10,840 nt of DNA from Planctomycetaceae bacterium (GTDB taxonomy: Bacteria > Planctomycetota > Planctomycetia > Pirellulales > Thermoguttaceae). A program made the position numbers and the translations under genes. Position 1 is the stretch's first letter. Each line of letters starts with the position of its first letter. The notes beneath the pieces were generated by a model that was given only the letters and a program-made list of their open reading frames with translations, was not told where the DNA came from and did no database searches. The DNA lies in assembly GCA_009783865.1 (NCBI GenBank), contig WRCR01000098.1, positions 1-10,840 of the forward strand. The letters are read 5' to 3'. This document shows, in pieces, positions 1-6,907 of the stretch.

Positions 1-2
1 GC

Positions 3-128
3 AAGATGAACAACAGTTCCGAAGACGAAACGCACAATGAACTCATTGCCGATTTGCGTGCGGCATTGAAAACATTGGCGGAGAAAATTGAACCGAAAGT
101 GTACGAATACGGGTTCTTGAAAAAATAA
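3..128 (+). CDS. C-terminal end of an unidentified protein (partial)
   Basis: An open frame runs in from the left edge and stops at TAA 126-128. An ATG lies at 6-8, so it could be a 40-residue ORF, but the upstream sequence is missing and no ribosome site can be judged; the tail of a longer gene is more likely. The visible residues are acidic and polar, then a predicted helix (LRAALKTLAEKIEP), then a short aromatic and basic end (YEYGFLKK). No family is recognisable. The next gene starts about 70 bases downstream on the same strand, with no strong terminator between them. Confidence 0.45.
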   Translation, partial: KMNNSSEDETHNELIADLRAALKTLAEKIEPKVYEYGFLKK

Positions 129-196
129 AGCTGGTCACATTATATATCATTTTTTGGTAAAATGAAGTTTTCACATTCAACGACAACCATTTGTAT

Positions 197-1228
197 ATGA
201 TGCCCGGTTTTGATTTTCTATTACAGAACACCCCGTTATATCCGCTGCGTTTTACGCCGGTTTATAAGAATTATATCTGGGGCGGAACACTTTTCCGTGA
301 TTTGTTTCGGCGGAAATTACCGGACAACAGCGGGAATTATGCCGAGACGTGGGAGGTCACCGACCACCCGCACGGACAAAGTATCATACAGAATGGTTCT
401 CTGAAAGGATATTCCCTAAACACTCTTGTCCAACAATTTCCGAAGTTGCTCTTCGGCTGCAACCTTACAGAAGAGCGGCAGCCGGATAGATTTCCGCTCA
501 TTCTGAAGTATCTTGATGCGCAAAACCCGCTTTCGGTGCAGATTCATCCCGATGACCAACTAGCGGAGGAATTGCGATTGGAAAGTCCGGGCAAAACGGA
601 GTTCTGGATTATCGTCGCCGCAGAGCCGGACGCGTCGCTTTGGATTGGAACCGTGAAAGAATGTCCGAAACAAGAAGTCGAAAACGCTATCCGCAGCGGT
701 GTCATTCAACCACTGCTTCAGCAGATAAAAGTGCAGGCGGGTGATTGTTTTTTCCTTCCGCCCGGCACGCTTCATGCTCTCGGCAAAGGAATTTTGGTTG
801 CCGAAGTGCAAACCTCAAGCGATATTACATTTCGGGTTTTCGATTGGAATCGGACTGATAAAGACGGCAAAAAACGTGAACTCAAAATCGAAGAAGCAAT
901 TCGCGCACTGCCGGAAAAATGTATTCCGGTAATAGCGAATTCCACCGTTACATCTGTCAGTCCAAATTGTGAGGAATTAGTTAGCGATGAACATTTTATC
1001 GTCCGCCGCTGGAAGTTAGACGAGGCACTTCGCTGGAGTTCCGACAACTGCTGTCATATTTTGACGGTCTTGGGCGGCTCCGTTATTCTCCGGTATGAGT
1101 GCAGCAAGAGCGTGAAAGAGGAAAAATTATGTTTCGGGAACTCAATTCTGATACCCGCAGCAACACCGCATTTGGAGTTGATACCGGTGAACGAAGACGC
1201 TGTTATATTGGATGCTATGCCAGTTTAG
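197..1228 (+). CDS. manA: Mannose-6-phosphate isomerase, class I (zinc-dependent)
   Basis: This cytoplasmic enzyme interconverts mannose 6-phosphate and fructose 6-phosphate, linking mannose and GDP-mannose metabolism to glycolysis. The family signatures are clear: an N-terminal YKNYIWGG segment, LSVQIHPDD carrying the metal ligands Gln115 and His117, KTEFW with Glu135, and PPGTLHALGKG with His193. These are followed by the RVFDWNR stretch that holds the catalytic arginines. About 343 residues is normal for the short bacterial type I enzyme. The start is uncertain: ATG at 197 or 200 or TTG at 191 are all in frame, and none has a Shine-Dalgarno sequence. A TAAAAT at 158-163 could be a -10 box. 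The TAG stop abuts a perfect hairpin, and the next gene is convergent. Function is well supported by the motifs; the in vivo sugar is inferred. Confidence 0.92.
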   Translation: MMPGFDFLLQNTPLYPLRFTPVYKNYIWGGTLFRDLFRRKLPDNSGNYAETWEVTDHPHGQSIIQNGSLKGYSLNTLVQQFPKLLFGCNLTEERQPDRFPLILKYLDAQNPLSVQIHPDDQLAEELRLESPGKTEFWIIVAAEPDASLWIGTVKECPKQEVENAIRSGVIQPLLQQIKVQAGDCFFLPPGTLHALGKGILVAEVQTSSDITFRVFDWNRTDKDGKKRELKIEEAIRALPEKCIPVIANSTVTSVSPNCEELVSDEHFIVRRWKLDEALRWSSDNCCHILTVLGGSVILRYECSKSVKEEKLCFGNSILIPAATPHLELIPVNEDAVILDAMPV

Positions 1229-1249
1229 CCGCCGTCTCTAAGACGGCGG
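1229..1249. terminator. Hairpin between convergent genes, probable bidirectional terminator
   Basis: A perfect 9-bp inverted repeat (CCGCCGTCT and AGACGGCGG) closes a 3-base loop. It starts directly after the isomerase stop codon and ends one base before the stop of the opposing receiver gene. There is no strong T-tract on either side, so intrinsic termination is inferred from position and stem strength. Confidence 0.6.
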
Positions 1250-1250
1250 T

Positions 1251-1643
1251 TCACTCACTCGTTATATTAGCCAACGCTTGCCGGACTATCGATGTTATCT
1301 GTTTTCGGCTGCATGGTTTCGACAAGACCGAAAACGCCGCTGCTTCTTCCGCCTCTTTGCGGATACATTCGTCCAGCGCAGCCGACAACAAAATGCACGG
1401 CAAATACGGCTTTATTTGATGAACCTTGCGTATCGTCTTAATACCGTCCAGTTGCGGCATATTGAAATCGAGTAAGAGCAAATGCACTGTCTCTTTCTGC
1501 ACTATTTCAAATGCTTCCAGCCCGTTTTCGGCAAGAACGGTTTGAAATCCTTCCGGCTCGAACATTTCCCGCAATGTTTCACGGAAATCAAGGTCGTCGT
1601 CGGTTATCAACAGTGTCGGATAATACAGCGAAGGAGAATACAC
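1251..1643 (-). CDS. Standalone CheY-like response regulator receiver protein
   Basis: This 130-residue protein is a single phosphoacceptor receiver domain with no output domain. The conserved sites are present: acidic pair Asp15-Asp16 in ITDDD, phosphorylated Asp59 in LLLLDFNMP, Ser87 in LLSAA and Lys109 in LSKP. It should accept phosphate from a histidine kinase and signal through protein contacts, as CheY or Spo0F do; the partner cannot be named because no kinase is in the window. The only usable start is GTG at 1643, because a stop lies six codons upstream in frame and no ATG precedes the receiver core. A hydrophobic 60-residue ORF ends 15 bases upstream on the same strand. The 3' end faces the isomerase gene across a hairpin. 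The family call is secure, the specific role unknown. Confidence 0.88.
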   Translation of the reverse strand: MYSPSLYYPTLLITDDDLDFRETLREMFEPEGFQTVLAENGLEAFEIVQKETVHLLLLDFNMPQLDGIKTIRKVHQIKPYLPCILLSAALDECIRKEAEEAAAFSVLSKPCSRKQITSIVRQALANITSE

Positions 1644-2033
1644 GATAATCTTGAAAAGTTAAAATACGAGGAACATTATCAATATATCAGAAAAACGGAA
1701 TTTATGCAAGAGGAACAGTCCAATTGCAAGTTGCCCGACGACCCCCCAGAACCACCTAACATCAAGCCCTAAATCGAAAAAATTTATTGACGTAACTGCT
1801 TGAAAACAAAACGCTTCTGTAAATTGTATCATTTTGCACATGGTGACTACCTATTTTAACGTTATTTTACCTATCTTGACAATTAGTAGTGAGTGGCGAG
1901 TAATAATAGCCGCAAACGAAGGGCTGCGGCGGACAACCGGTAGACATGGTAGCACACCCGTCCATGTTGGCAAGAGCAAAAACTGCCAGTTTGAGTGACG
2001 AGCGGTGAGTTGCGAGCGGCGAGAACAGAGCCG
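1644..2033. other. Intergenic stretch with nested small inverted repeats
   Basis: Apart from the possible 60-residue ORF, the stretch holds no convincing gene. From about 1890 to 2034 it carries two GAG-headed heptamers, a 6-bp inverted repeat GCCGCA/TGCGGC (1909-1914 and 1925-1930), a second one ACATGG/CCATGT (1944-1949 and 1962-1967), a 5-bp one AAACT/AGTTT (1980-1984 and 1988-1992), and then the heptamer array. The upstream receiver-side gene and the downstream gene are both on the minus strand, so this is the 3' region of the methyltransferase gene. Confidence 0.6.
1659..1841 (-). CDS. Possible small membrane protein (hypothetical)
   Basis: A 60-residue ORF with ATG at 1839-1841 ends 15 bases before the receiver gene on the same strand, so the two could be cotranscribed. 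Its middle and end are strongly hydrophobic (WFWGVVGQLAIGLFLL, then ILIMFLVF), which suggests one or two membrane helices. The W-x(4)-GQ-x-LF pattern faintly recalls the short membrane domain found at the N-terminus of some lipid-A-disaccharide synthases, but it is too short and divergent to claim. Upstream, TTGTCA (1877-1882) and TAAAAT (1853-1858) with an 18-base spacer could form a promoter that would start the RNA almost at the ATG. No Shine-Dalgarno sequence is seen. It may equally be a chance ORF or a decayed fragment. Confidence 0.3.
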   Translation of the reverse strand: MCKMIQFTEAFCFQAVTSINFFDLGLDVRWFWGVVGQLAIGLFLLHKFRFSDILIMFLVF

Positions 2034-2034
2034 C
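1993..2034. repeat. Six tandem 7-base units beginning GAG
   Basis: Six consecutive heptamers each start with GAG: GAGTGAC, GAGCGGT, GAGTTGC, GAGCGGC, GAGAACA, GAGCCGC. The period is exact but the other four positions vary. The last unit touches the methyltransferase stop codon (CTA at 2034-2036 on the plus strand). Two similar units, GAGTGGC and GAGTAAT, lie about 100 bases away at 1891-1904. The function is unknown. Confidence 0.65.
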
Positions 2035-4451
2035 TAAAAACAAACCTCCAGCGCAATCTTTTCTACTGCCAGCCGAAGTTTTTCTCTCGCATCTTTGAAC
2101 GCTTGCGGCAGCGGAAAACCATCGCCGGTTTTTTTGTTTTCAATGTCTAAACCGTTTTTTGTACGCTCATACAAATAGTGTCCGCCCCAAGCACCGACAC
2201 CAGCCGCTGTAGGATAATTCTGCCAATCGACTATCTCATAACAATACTTGCGATATTCTTCCAACGCTTTTTTGCCGACTGCCGACAAGTGTTTCCAATC
2301 GAATAATTCCGTGTCAAACGGATTAAGCATCGCCCGTACCAGTCCGCCGTTGCGGACTTTACCGCGACTCGTGGTGATTTCCGTTTCCGCTAACATTGCT
2401 GTGGTACAGCGGTTGCGCTCCGACAGCAGTGCATACAATACCGCATCCGCTTTTTCTTGCTTGGTTAAATCACGGGATGGTGCAAGGAAGCACTCCGCGT
2501 GACTTATCCAAGTATGGGTAACACTCCAATAAAACCCTAGTCCGCATAATACACGTTTATAATTTTTGTTATTGATAAATATCGGAGCAAGATTGTCGAT
2601 TACATTCCCGCTAACCATTCCCCGTGATTTATCCCGTGTTCTCATGTAACTCGATATCATCCCAGCCGATGCAAGAGTGCCGTCAGGACGGTAATTGCTC
2701 ATTTTCGATTTGCCCGGAAATGCTTTCAGACCGTTGGACTGAACTATCGTCAAACTATCTTTTCGCCTACCTTCGTGCGGGAAAAAATAGTCCCGAAAAC
2801 TGCGTTTAACATCTTCCTGAATAAAATCCTTCTTTCCGCTGAAAACACCATGTGGTTTGTCCTTCACGTATTCTAATATGTCATAAGTCATTCGTCCCCA
2901 TTTTCCCTTTTCTCTGTTGTCAAGAACAGAAAAAGCAATGGGAAACTGCCCGTTTGCCGCCGATTGTTTCCATTTACCGGCACAACAGATAAATCCTCTT
3001 TTGAATTGCGGTTTCCAGAATCTCCGCAAACGGATATATTCTTTTGTTACCATTGCTTTCACGGTGGAATATAATCCTAATACATAGAGTCCTTTGAATT
3101 CGTCTTGAATACGGAAGAGAAATTGGGCATATTTTTCCTTAACTCCCATGAAAGCCCCTCTGCCTTTCATTCTTTCTTTTATAAGAGAATTCGTTACGCC
3201 CGCCTTATGCCAAGCGGCATCATCGGTTTCTTTTCCGCTGCTTCCTTCTCCATACGGCGGATTGATAAAGAACAGCCACTTGATATTCGGGTCTTGCATA
3301 TCGCGCTGCAATTCCGGCGGCAACTCCGATGTCTGCTGATTAATGAAATCAAACCGAAAAATCTTTCTGCCAAACGTATGTGTCTTCAAATAGGCAACTT
3401 CAGCATTGTCTATCGTCGATAGATAAGTGTATTGCAGCGCATCTTCAGGAATGACGTTAATCACCAATCCGCCTTGCCCTGCGCTGTTATCCCAAATCCG
3501 CCATGTGCCGTCTTTCCAAAAACCCTCGCCCAGTTCCTTGACGATGTATTCCCAACCCCGCTGTGCCAACGGAGTTATCGTGTAAAACTGTCCCTTGCGG
3601 CGGCGCGATGCCGTGTCCATCAAATCGTAAATCTTCGCAAATACTTCACGCTGTTTCTTTCTGTCAGTAACACGTTTCCAGCCCGTCCAAAATTCCACAT
3701 AAAGGGAACGTTTGCAATTTTCAATCTGTTTGATTTCTCCGTTGAAATTAAATTCAACCCGAATAACTTCGTTCGCCTCTCCCGCTGTGGAACCATAAAC
3801 GACGGTGATTTTCCCGCCGACCGTTGCGTCAATTTCAAAGACATGCGGGCGTTCCTCATCGGTAGAAATGTCCTGCATGTATTTATCAAATTTATTACAC
3901 CAGCCGGAGTACGCCTCCGCAACGTTGTATTTATCAATTTCTTCAACAACAAATATCTGCCGATTGCAAACATCCATAAGAGCGCGGATTGCCTTTTTGC
4001 ATGTCGCTTCAGTGTGAATCAACTGATAAAAGACCGGCTCGATGTCTTTACACTGTTCTACAACGGCAGCATCGGGCGATGACGGATTTCCTTTGTCGAA
4101 CAGTTTTTCATTTTTATAGACCGGTTCTAGGACTTCCCGTTTGTAAAGCACGACTCCGTTTTTACTCACCAGTGCGATGTACGGTGGAACGCGTTCTCCT
4201 TCGATGCGCAAATGATGACAGTAATAACAGGTCTGGGCGAGAACTTCCGCACGTCTGCCTTCCCTATTGCTAAAATCGTCATCGTGTTTGAATTCGACGA
4301 GCAGATTTTCGTGCAGGTAGTCGGTTTGCAGAAACTCCATGCGTCCGATGGGCAGTTCGGCAACGACCGTTTGTTTGACATCGGCTTCGCTTTTAGCGGC
4401 AAGCAGTGTGCTGTATAAATTCTCTGGGATAGTGAATAAGGTGTCACTCAT
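2034..4451 (-). CDS. Type IIG-like restriction-modification protein: N6-adenine DNA methyltransferase with putative nuclease N-terminus
   Basis: An 805-residue protein that should methylate adenine at N6 in a specific DNA site and may also cut DNA. The methyltransferase core is clear: motif X around 287-294 (GQFYTITP), motif I at 321-328 (DNSAGQGG) for S-adenosylmethionine binding, and catalytic motif IV NPPY at 397-400. The N-terminus holds Asp44 followed by VEFK with Glu53 and Lys55, the spacing of a PD-(D/E)XK nuclease. The roughly 400 C-terminal residues would then hold the target-recognition region. This nuclease-methyltransferase-recognition order is that of type IIG enzymes. The start at 4451 is preferred over an in-frame ATG at 4499 because a perfect TATAAT lies between them. 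No separate specificity or endonuclease gene is adjacent, so it may be a stand-alone system or, if the nuclease site is dead, an orphan methyltransferase. Methyltransferase: confident. Nuclease: inference. Confidence 0.85.
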   Translation of the reverse strand: MSDTLFTIPENLYSTLLAAKSEADVKQTVVAELPIGRMEFLQTDYLHENLLVEFKHDDDFSNREGRRAEVLAQTCYYCHHLRIEGERVPPYIALVSKNGVVLYKREVLEPVYKNEKLFDKGNPSSPDAAVVEQCKDIEPVFYQLIHTEATCKKAIRALMDVCNRQIFVVEEIDKYNVAEAYSGWCNKFDKYMQDISTDEERPHVFEIDATVGGKITVVYGSTAGEANEVIRVEFNFNGEIKQIENCKRSLYVEFWTGWKRVTDRKKQREVFAKIYDLMDTASRRRKGQFYTITPLAQRGWEYIVKELGEGFWKDGTWRIWDNSAGQGGLVINVIPEDALQYTYLSTIDNAEVAYLKTHTFGRKIFRFDFINQQTSELPPELQRDMQDPNIKWLFFINPPYGEGSSGKETDDAAWHKAGVTNSLIKERMKGRGAFMGVKEKYAQFLFRIQDEFKGLYVLGLYSTVKAMVTKEYIRLRRFWKPQFKRGFICCAGKWKQSAANGQFPIAFSVLDNREKGKWGRMTYDILEYVKDKPHGVFSGKKDFIQEDVKRSFRDYFFPHEGRRKDSLTIVQSNGLKAFPGKSKMSNYRPDGTLASAGMISSYMRTRDKSRGMVSGNVIDNLAPIFINNKNYKRVLCGLGFYWSVTHTWISHAECFLAPSRDLTKQEKADAVLYALLSERNRCTTAMLAETEITTSRGKVRNGGLVRAMLNPFDTELFDWKHLSAVGKKALEEYRKYCYEIVDWQNYPTAAGVGAWGGHYLYERTKNGLDIENKKTGDGFPLPQAFKDAREKLRLAVEKIALEVCF

Positions 4452-4460
4452 AACGGCATC

Positions 4461-4466
4461 ATTATA
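4461..4466 (-). promoter_or_regulatory. -10 box of the methyltransferase gene
   Basis: TATAAT on the minus strand lies ten bases upstream of the ATG at 4451, so transcription would begin only two to four bases before the start codon, giving a nearly leaderless mRNA. No good -35 hexamer is visible at the usual distance. The box falls inside the coding region if the upstream ATG at 4499 were used, which argues for the shorter protein. Confidence 0.45.
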
Positions 4467-4507
4467 GCGTATTTTTACGGATTTAACATATCTCCGCAAT
4501 CTAACGA

Positions 4508-4538
4508 TAGCGGCGGTTCGTTGAACCGACCGCTAAAC
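4508..4538. repeat. Degraded copy of the intergenic palindrome family
   Basis: The right arm GAACCGACCGCTAAAC (4523-4538) pairs with an imperfect left arm TAGCGGCGGTTC (4508-4519) across a GTT loop, with one unpaired base. Loop size and arm sequence (TAGCGG, CGGTTC, GCTAAAC) match the palindromes at 6867-6901 and 8900-8934. It sits between two divergent genes, so it is not a terminator for either of them. Confidence 0.6.
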
Positions 4539-4587
4539 GAATAATGTGAAAAAACTTGCAGCCGGACTGACAAGAGGAAAACGCCGC

Positions 4588-4615
4588 TTGTTTTTCCCGA
4601 TTTTTTTCTTATATT
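4588..4615 (+). promoter_or_regulatory. Candidate promoter for the ThuA-like gene
   Basis: TTGTTT (4588-4593) and TATATT (4610-4615) are separated by 16 bases. The -10 box matches consensus in five of six positions, the -35 in three. The predicted start is about 43 bases before the ATG at 4665. The region is T-rich, so a chance match is possible. Confidence 0.35.
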
Positions 4616-4664
4616 TTTCACATTGCGTTAATTTTATGTCCCCTACCTTTTTCCGAAAAAAACT

Positions 4665-5615
4665 ATGTCCAAACAAATTCGAACCATTTGTTGTCTCGCT
4701 GTTGCAGCCGCAGCAGTTGTAATGATTTTCGCCGCTGTTTCCGAAGCACAGGAAGCAAAAAAAGCGAAAGCCCTGCACTTCACCCGCTCACGGGGATTCA
4801 TTCACGACCCCGCCCGCTGGATTCCCGCCGAAGAAGCCACCATCTCCGGCAAAGCATTGAAGAAGTACTTCGCCGACAAGAACATCGAAGTCGTCGAAAC
4901 ACAAGACGGCGGTGTATTTGACGGCGACATCAGCCAATACGATGTCTTCATATTCTACACTTCAGGAAAATTGTCGGACGAAAAAGAAATTGACAAAGAC
5001 GGCAACGACAGGAGAGAACCGCAGGAACACGCTATCACAAAAGCCGGTTTTGACAAACTCCTTGCAGCAATCAGAGCCGGAAAGGGCTTCGTCGGCATTC
5101 ATTCCGCAACCGATTCACTATTCGACACCGGAGACGCTAACGATTCATATACGAAACTTGTCGGTGCCCGGTTTGTCAGTCACGGTGCGCAGCAGTCCGC
5201 AACCGTGAGCGCAACGAAGCCGATTCAGGTTCCTTGGATTAAGAAACTGCCCGACGGCAAAGACACCGCGTGGGAAGAATGGTACGCAATGAAATGGTAC
5301 AATCCCGACATACACGTTATTCTCGTTCAGGAAACCGCCGGAATGAAAGGTGCGCAATATGAGCGTCCGAACTTTCCGTCCTCTTGGATTCGCTCCGAAG
5401 GCAAAGGACGCGTCGCTTATCTTGCTTACGGACATAGAAACGATTTCTGGATAGACCCGCCGGGCGGTCCCTCTAAAGAGAATCCGATTGGCAGTGCCGA
5501 GAGCATAAAAAAAGTCGGCGATATTGTCGAATGGGCTGTCGGACGTTATGAACTTGACACGACTCCGAACCTTAAAGAAGTCACGCCGGGAGCGGAAACC
5601 CTTACGAATAAATAA
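4665..5615 (+). CDS. Secreted ThuA-like domain protein
   Basis: A 316-residue exported protein of the ThuA-like family, which has a class I glutamine-amidotransferase-like fold and is linked to sugar use (named from trehalose utilisation). The biochemical activity is not established for most members. Residues 1-28 form a Sec signal peptide: basic start, alanine- and valine-rich core, probable cleavage after SEA at 26-28. The ThuA fold follows: ALHFTRSRGFIHD (36-48), YDVFIFYTSG (92-101), GKGFVGIHSATD (139-150), WEEWYAMKWYNPDIHVILVQE (203-223) and WIRSEGKGRVAYLAYGH (241-257). No catalytic cysteine is seen at the GIHSATD turn, as is usual in this family. In planctomycetes such proteins often act with Gfo/Idh/MocA oxidoreductases; one lies in this window but about 3.3 kb away on the other strand. 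NrdR follows after 14 bases. No Shine-Dalgarno sequence precedes the ATG. Confidence 0.88.
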   Translation: MSKQIRTICCLAVAAAAVVMIFAAVSEAQEAKKAKALHFTRSRGFIHDPARWIPAEEATISGKALKKYFADKNIEVVETQDGGVFDGDISQYDVFIFYTSGKLSDEKEIDKDGNDRREPQEHAITKAGFDKLLAAIRAGKGFVGIHSATDSLFDTGDANDSYTKLVGARFVSHGAQQSATVSATKPIQVPWIKKLPDGKDTAWEEWYAMKWYNPDIHVILVQETAGMKGAQYERPNFPSSWIRSEGKGRVAYLAYGHRNDFWIDPPGGPSKENPIGSAESIKKVGDIVEWAVGRYELDTTPNLKEVTPGAETLTNK

Positions 5616-5629
5616 ATCCGAAAAAATAG

Positions 5630-6148
5630 ATGAAATGTTTCGTTTGTCATTTCGATAACGACAAGGTTATTGATACCCGCCCCAGTGAAGACGGTTTCAT
5701 CATTCGCCGACGAAGAGAGTGCTGCAACTGCGGCAAGCGGTTCACTACTTACGAGCGGGCAGAAGTAACCCGAGTGAAGGTTATCAAGAAAGACGGTACG
5801 CGTGTTCCGTTTGACCGCGACAGGTTGTTTCGCGGTCTGGAAGTCGCTTGCTGGAAACGTCCTGTTAGTTATGACCAGATTGTTTCGCTGATTGCCAGAG
5901 TCGAAGGTGAAATAGAATCGGCATTTGAATTTGAGGTCAACAGTGCGTTCATAGGAGAGCGGGTGATGACTTATCTTCGTGAGATTGACCAGGTCGCATA
6001 CGTTCGTTTTGCCAGTGTGTATCGGCATTTTGAAGCACCGGATGATTTCCGGCAGGAAGTCAATAAGATGCTGAACAGTGAGAATGATGACTGCGGCTTG
6101 GATTCCTCGGTCATCATAAATCCTCGTTTCCCGAAAAAGAAGAAGTAA
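5630..6148 (+). CDS. nrdR: Transcriptional repressor NrdR (ribonucleotide reductase regulator)
   Basis: NrdR is a cytoplasmic repressor that senses ATP/dATP and represses ribonucleotide reductase genes by binding paired NrdR boxes. The zinc ribbon is intact: Cys3 and Cys6, then Cys31 and Cys34 in RRRRECCNCGKRFTTYER, the hallmark of the family. The ATP-cone domain runs from about residue 49 (VIKKDGTRVPFDRDRL) to about 139 (VAYVRFASVYRHF). At 172 residues it is slightly longer than the usual 150-160, because of a C-terminal tail ending in KKKK. It starts 14 bases after the ThuA-like gene and has no promoter or Shine-Dalgarno sequence of its own, so cotranscription is likely. Ribonucleotide reductase genes are not in this window, so regulation is in trans. 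Identity is secure. Confidence 0.96.
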   Translation: MKCFVCHFDNDKVIDTRPSEDGFIIRRRRECCNCGKRFTTYERAEVTRVKVIKKDGTRVPFDRDRLFRGLEVACWKRPVSYDQIVSLIARVEGEIESAFEFEVNSAFIGERVMTYLREIDQVAYVRFASVYRHFEAPDDFRQEVNKMLNSENDDCGLDSSVIINPRFPKKKK

Positions 6149-6158
6149 GGCGCATCAA

Positions 6159-6178
6159 CGGCGGGTTATCACCCGCCG
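6159..6178. terminator. Hairpin between convergent nrdR and the zinc-ribbon gene
   Basis: A perfect 8-bp stem (CGGCGGGT and ACCCGCCG) with a TATC loop lies 10 bases after the nrdR stop and just before the stop of the opposing gene. Only a weak T-rich tail (CTCTTAATCT) follows on the plus strand. A bidirectional terminator role is inferred from the position. Confidence 0.6.
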
Positions 6179-6186
6179 CTCTTAAT

Positions 6187-6807
6187 CTAATTCCATTCAG
6201 TTCCTGACCAGTTAATAACTTCGGCATCCGCCTTCGGCAGGAAGAATGAAGAAATTGTAAATCCCAGCGCAACCAGCAGCAGAACGATGCCGGCGGTTAA
6301 ACGAATATAATATGCGTCTTTCAATGCGGCGTAATTTTCCTGAAAGTTATAACTCAGGTTCGGACTGTCGCCGAGATTGTTGAAGTGATAAAACAGTTGA
6401 ATCGGCATCATCATCGAAAAGTGCCAGTCCTCCATCCAAAGAAGGTTTTGCTCGGTAACCGAGAGCGGCGTGGAATTTTGATAGAGAGTTTTTCCGCCGA
6501 AGGCAAATTCGTCTCGCTTTTTCGTCACATCTTTCGGCTGCGGAAAATACGGAACAGTATAAATGAGAAACGCAGCGGACAAGAGCGTCAAGAGTATGCC
6601 GATGAATAAAAACGCCCGCCGCAGATGACCGGTATGACGTTTTTTCTCAACGACTTCTTCAGCCGGTTCGAGTTCTTTGATTTGCAGCAGGGTCGGAATT
6701 TTTCTTTCGGTTTTACATTCGGGACAAGTGAACGTTTGACCGGCTTGCGAAGTATCGACTTGCTGGACAAATCCGCAGTTGCAGGGAAACAGATATTTTT
6801 TTGACAT
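6187..6807 (-). CDS. Zinc-ribbon protein with two transmembrane helices (function unknown)
   Basis: A 206-residue protein I cannot assign to a named family. The N-terminus has a short zinc ribbon: Cys9 and Cys11, then Cys28 and Cys31 (CPEC). A charged linker (46-62) leads to a first membrane helix at about 65-86. A loop of about 80 residues with several Trp, Tyr and Met follows, then a second helix at about 169-190 and a short tail ending in WSGTEWN. With positive residues before helix 1, the zinc ribbon is probably cytoplasmic and the loop outside. The start is supported by GAGG (6813-6816 complement) five bases before the ATG and by an extended -10 box further upstream. It is divergent from etfB and convergent with nrdR. 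Similar zinc-ribbon plus membrane layouts are common among uncharacterised planctomycete proteins. Confidence 0.8.
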   Translation of the reverse strand: MSKKYLFPCNCGFVQQVDTSQAGQTFTCPECKTERKIPTLLQIKELEPAEEVVEKKRHTGHLRRAFLFIGILLTLLSAAFLIYTVPYFPQPKDVTKKRDEFAFGGKTLYQNSTPLSVTEQNLLWMEDWHFSMMMPIQLFYHFNNLGDSPNLSYNFQENYAALKDAYYIRLTAGIVLLLVALGFTISSFFLPKADAEVINWSGTEWN

Positions 6808-6842
6808 AGGAACCTCGATAATAACGTTGATGAACGAATGGT

Positions 6843-6851
6843 ATTATAACA
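6843..6851 (-). promoter_or_regulatory. Extended -10 promoter of the zinc-ribbon gene
   Basis: On the minus strand the bases read TGTTATAAT, an extended -10 (TGn) plus a perfect TATAAT. The predicted start is about 29 bases before the ATG at 6807, leaving room for the GAGG ribosome site. At 17-base spacing the -35 would fall at 6866-6871, at the edge of the palindrome, where the sequence TAAACA is poor. Confidence 0.5.
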
Positions 6852-6866
6852 TAATATGAGAGAAAT

Positions 6867-6901
6867 GTTTAGCGGGCGGTTCGTAGAACTGCCCGCTAAA
6901 C
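6867..6901. repeat. Intergenic palindrome, 16-bp arms, between divergent promoters
   Basis: The arms GTTTAGCGGGCGGTTC (6867-6882) and GAACTGCCCGCTAAAC (6886-6901) pair over all 16 positions with a single G-T wobble, around a 3-base GTA loop. It lies between the divergent promoters of the zinc-ribbon gene and etfB, six bases upstream of the etfB -35 box. Its architecture and arm sequence match the element at 8900-8934 almost base for base. Confidence 0.85.
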
Positions 6902-6907
6902 AGGCTC

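Noticed and set aside
1993..2034. Heptamer array as a CRISPR
   Set aside because: The units are 7 bases with no spacers and no cas gene nearby, so this is a short tandem repeat only.
3432..4082. A 216-codon open frame on the plus strand
   Set aside because: It is fully antisense to the methyltransferase gene, gives a protein of no recognisable family, and the opposite strand has clear motifs. It is a shadow frame.
4452..4499. Upstream in-frame ATG at 4499 as the methyltransferase start
   Set aside because: It would place a perfect TATAAT inside the coding region and adds 16 residues of basic sequence with no apparent role; there is no ribosome site before it.
4572..4597. GGAAAAC/GTTTTTCC as a terminator
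   Set aside because: The stem needs a bulge, and it lies inside the putative promoter of the ThuA-like gene between divergent genes, where no transcript needs to end.
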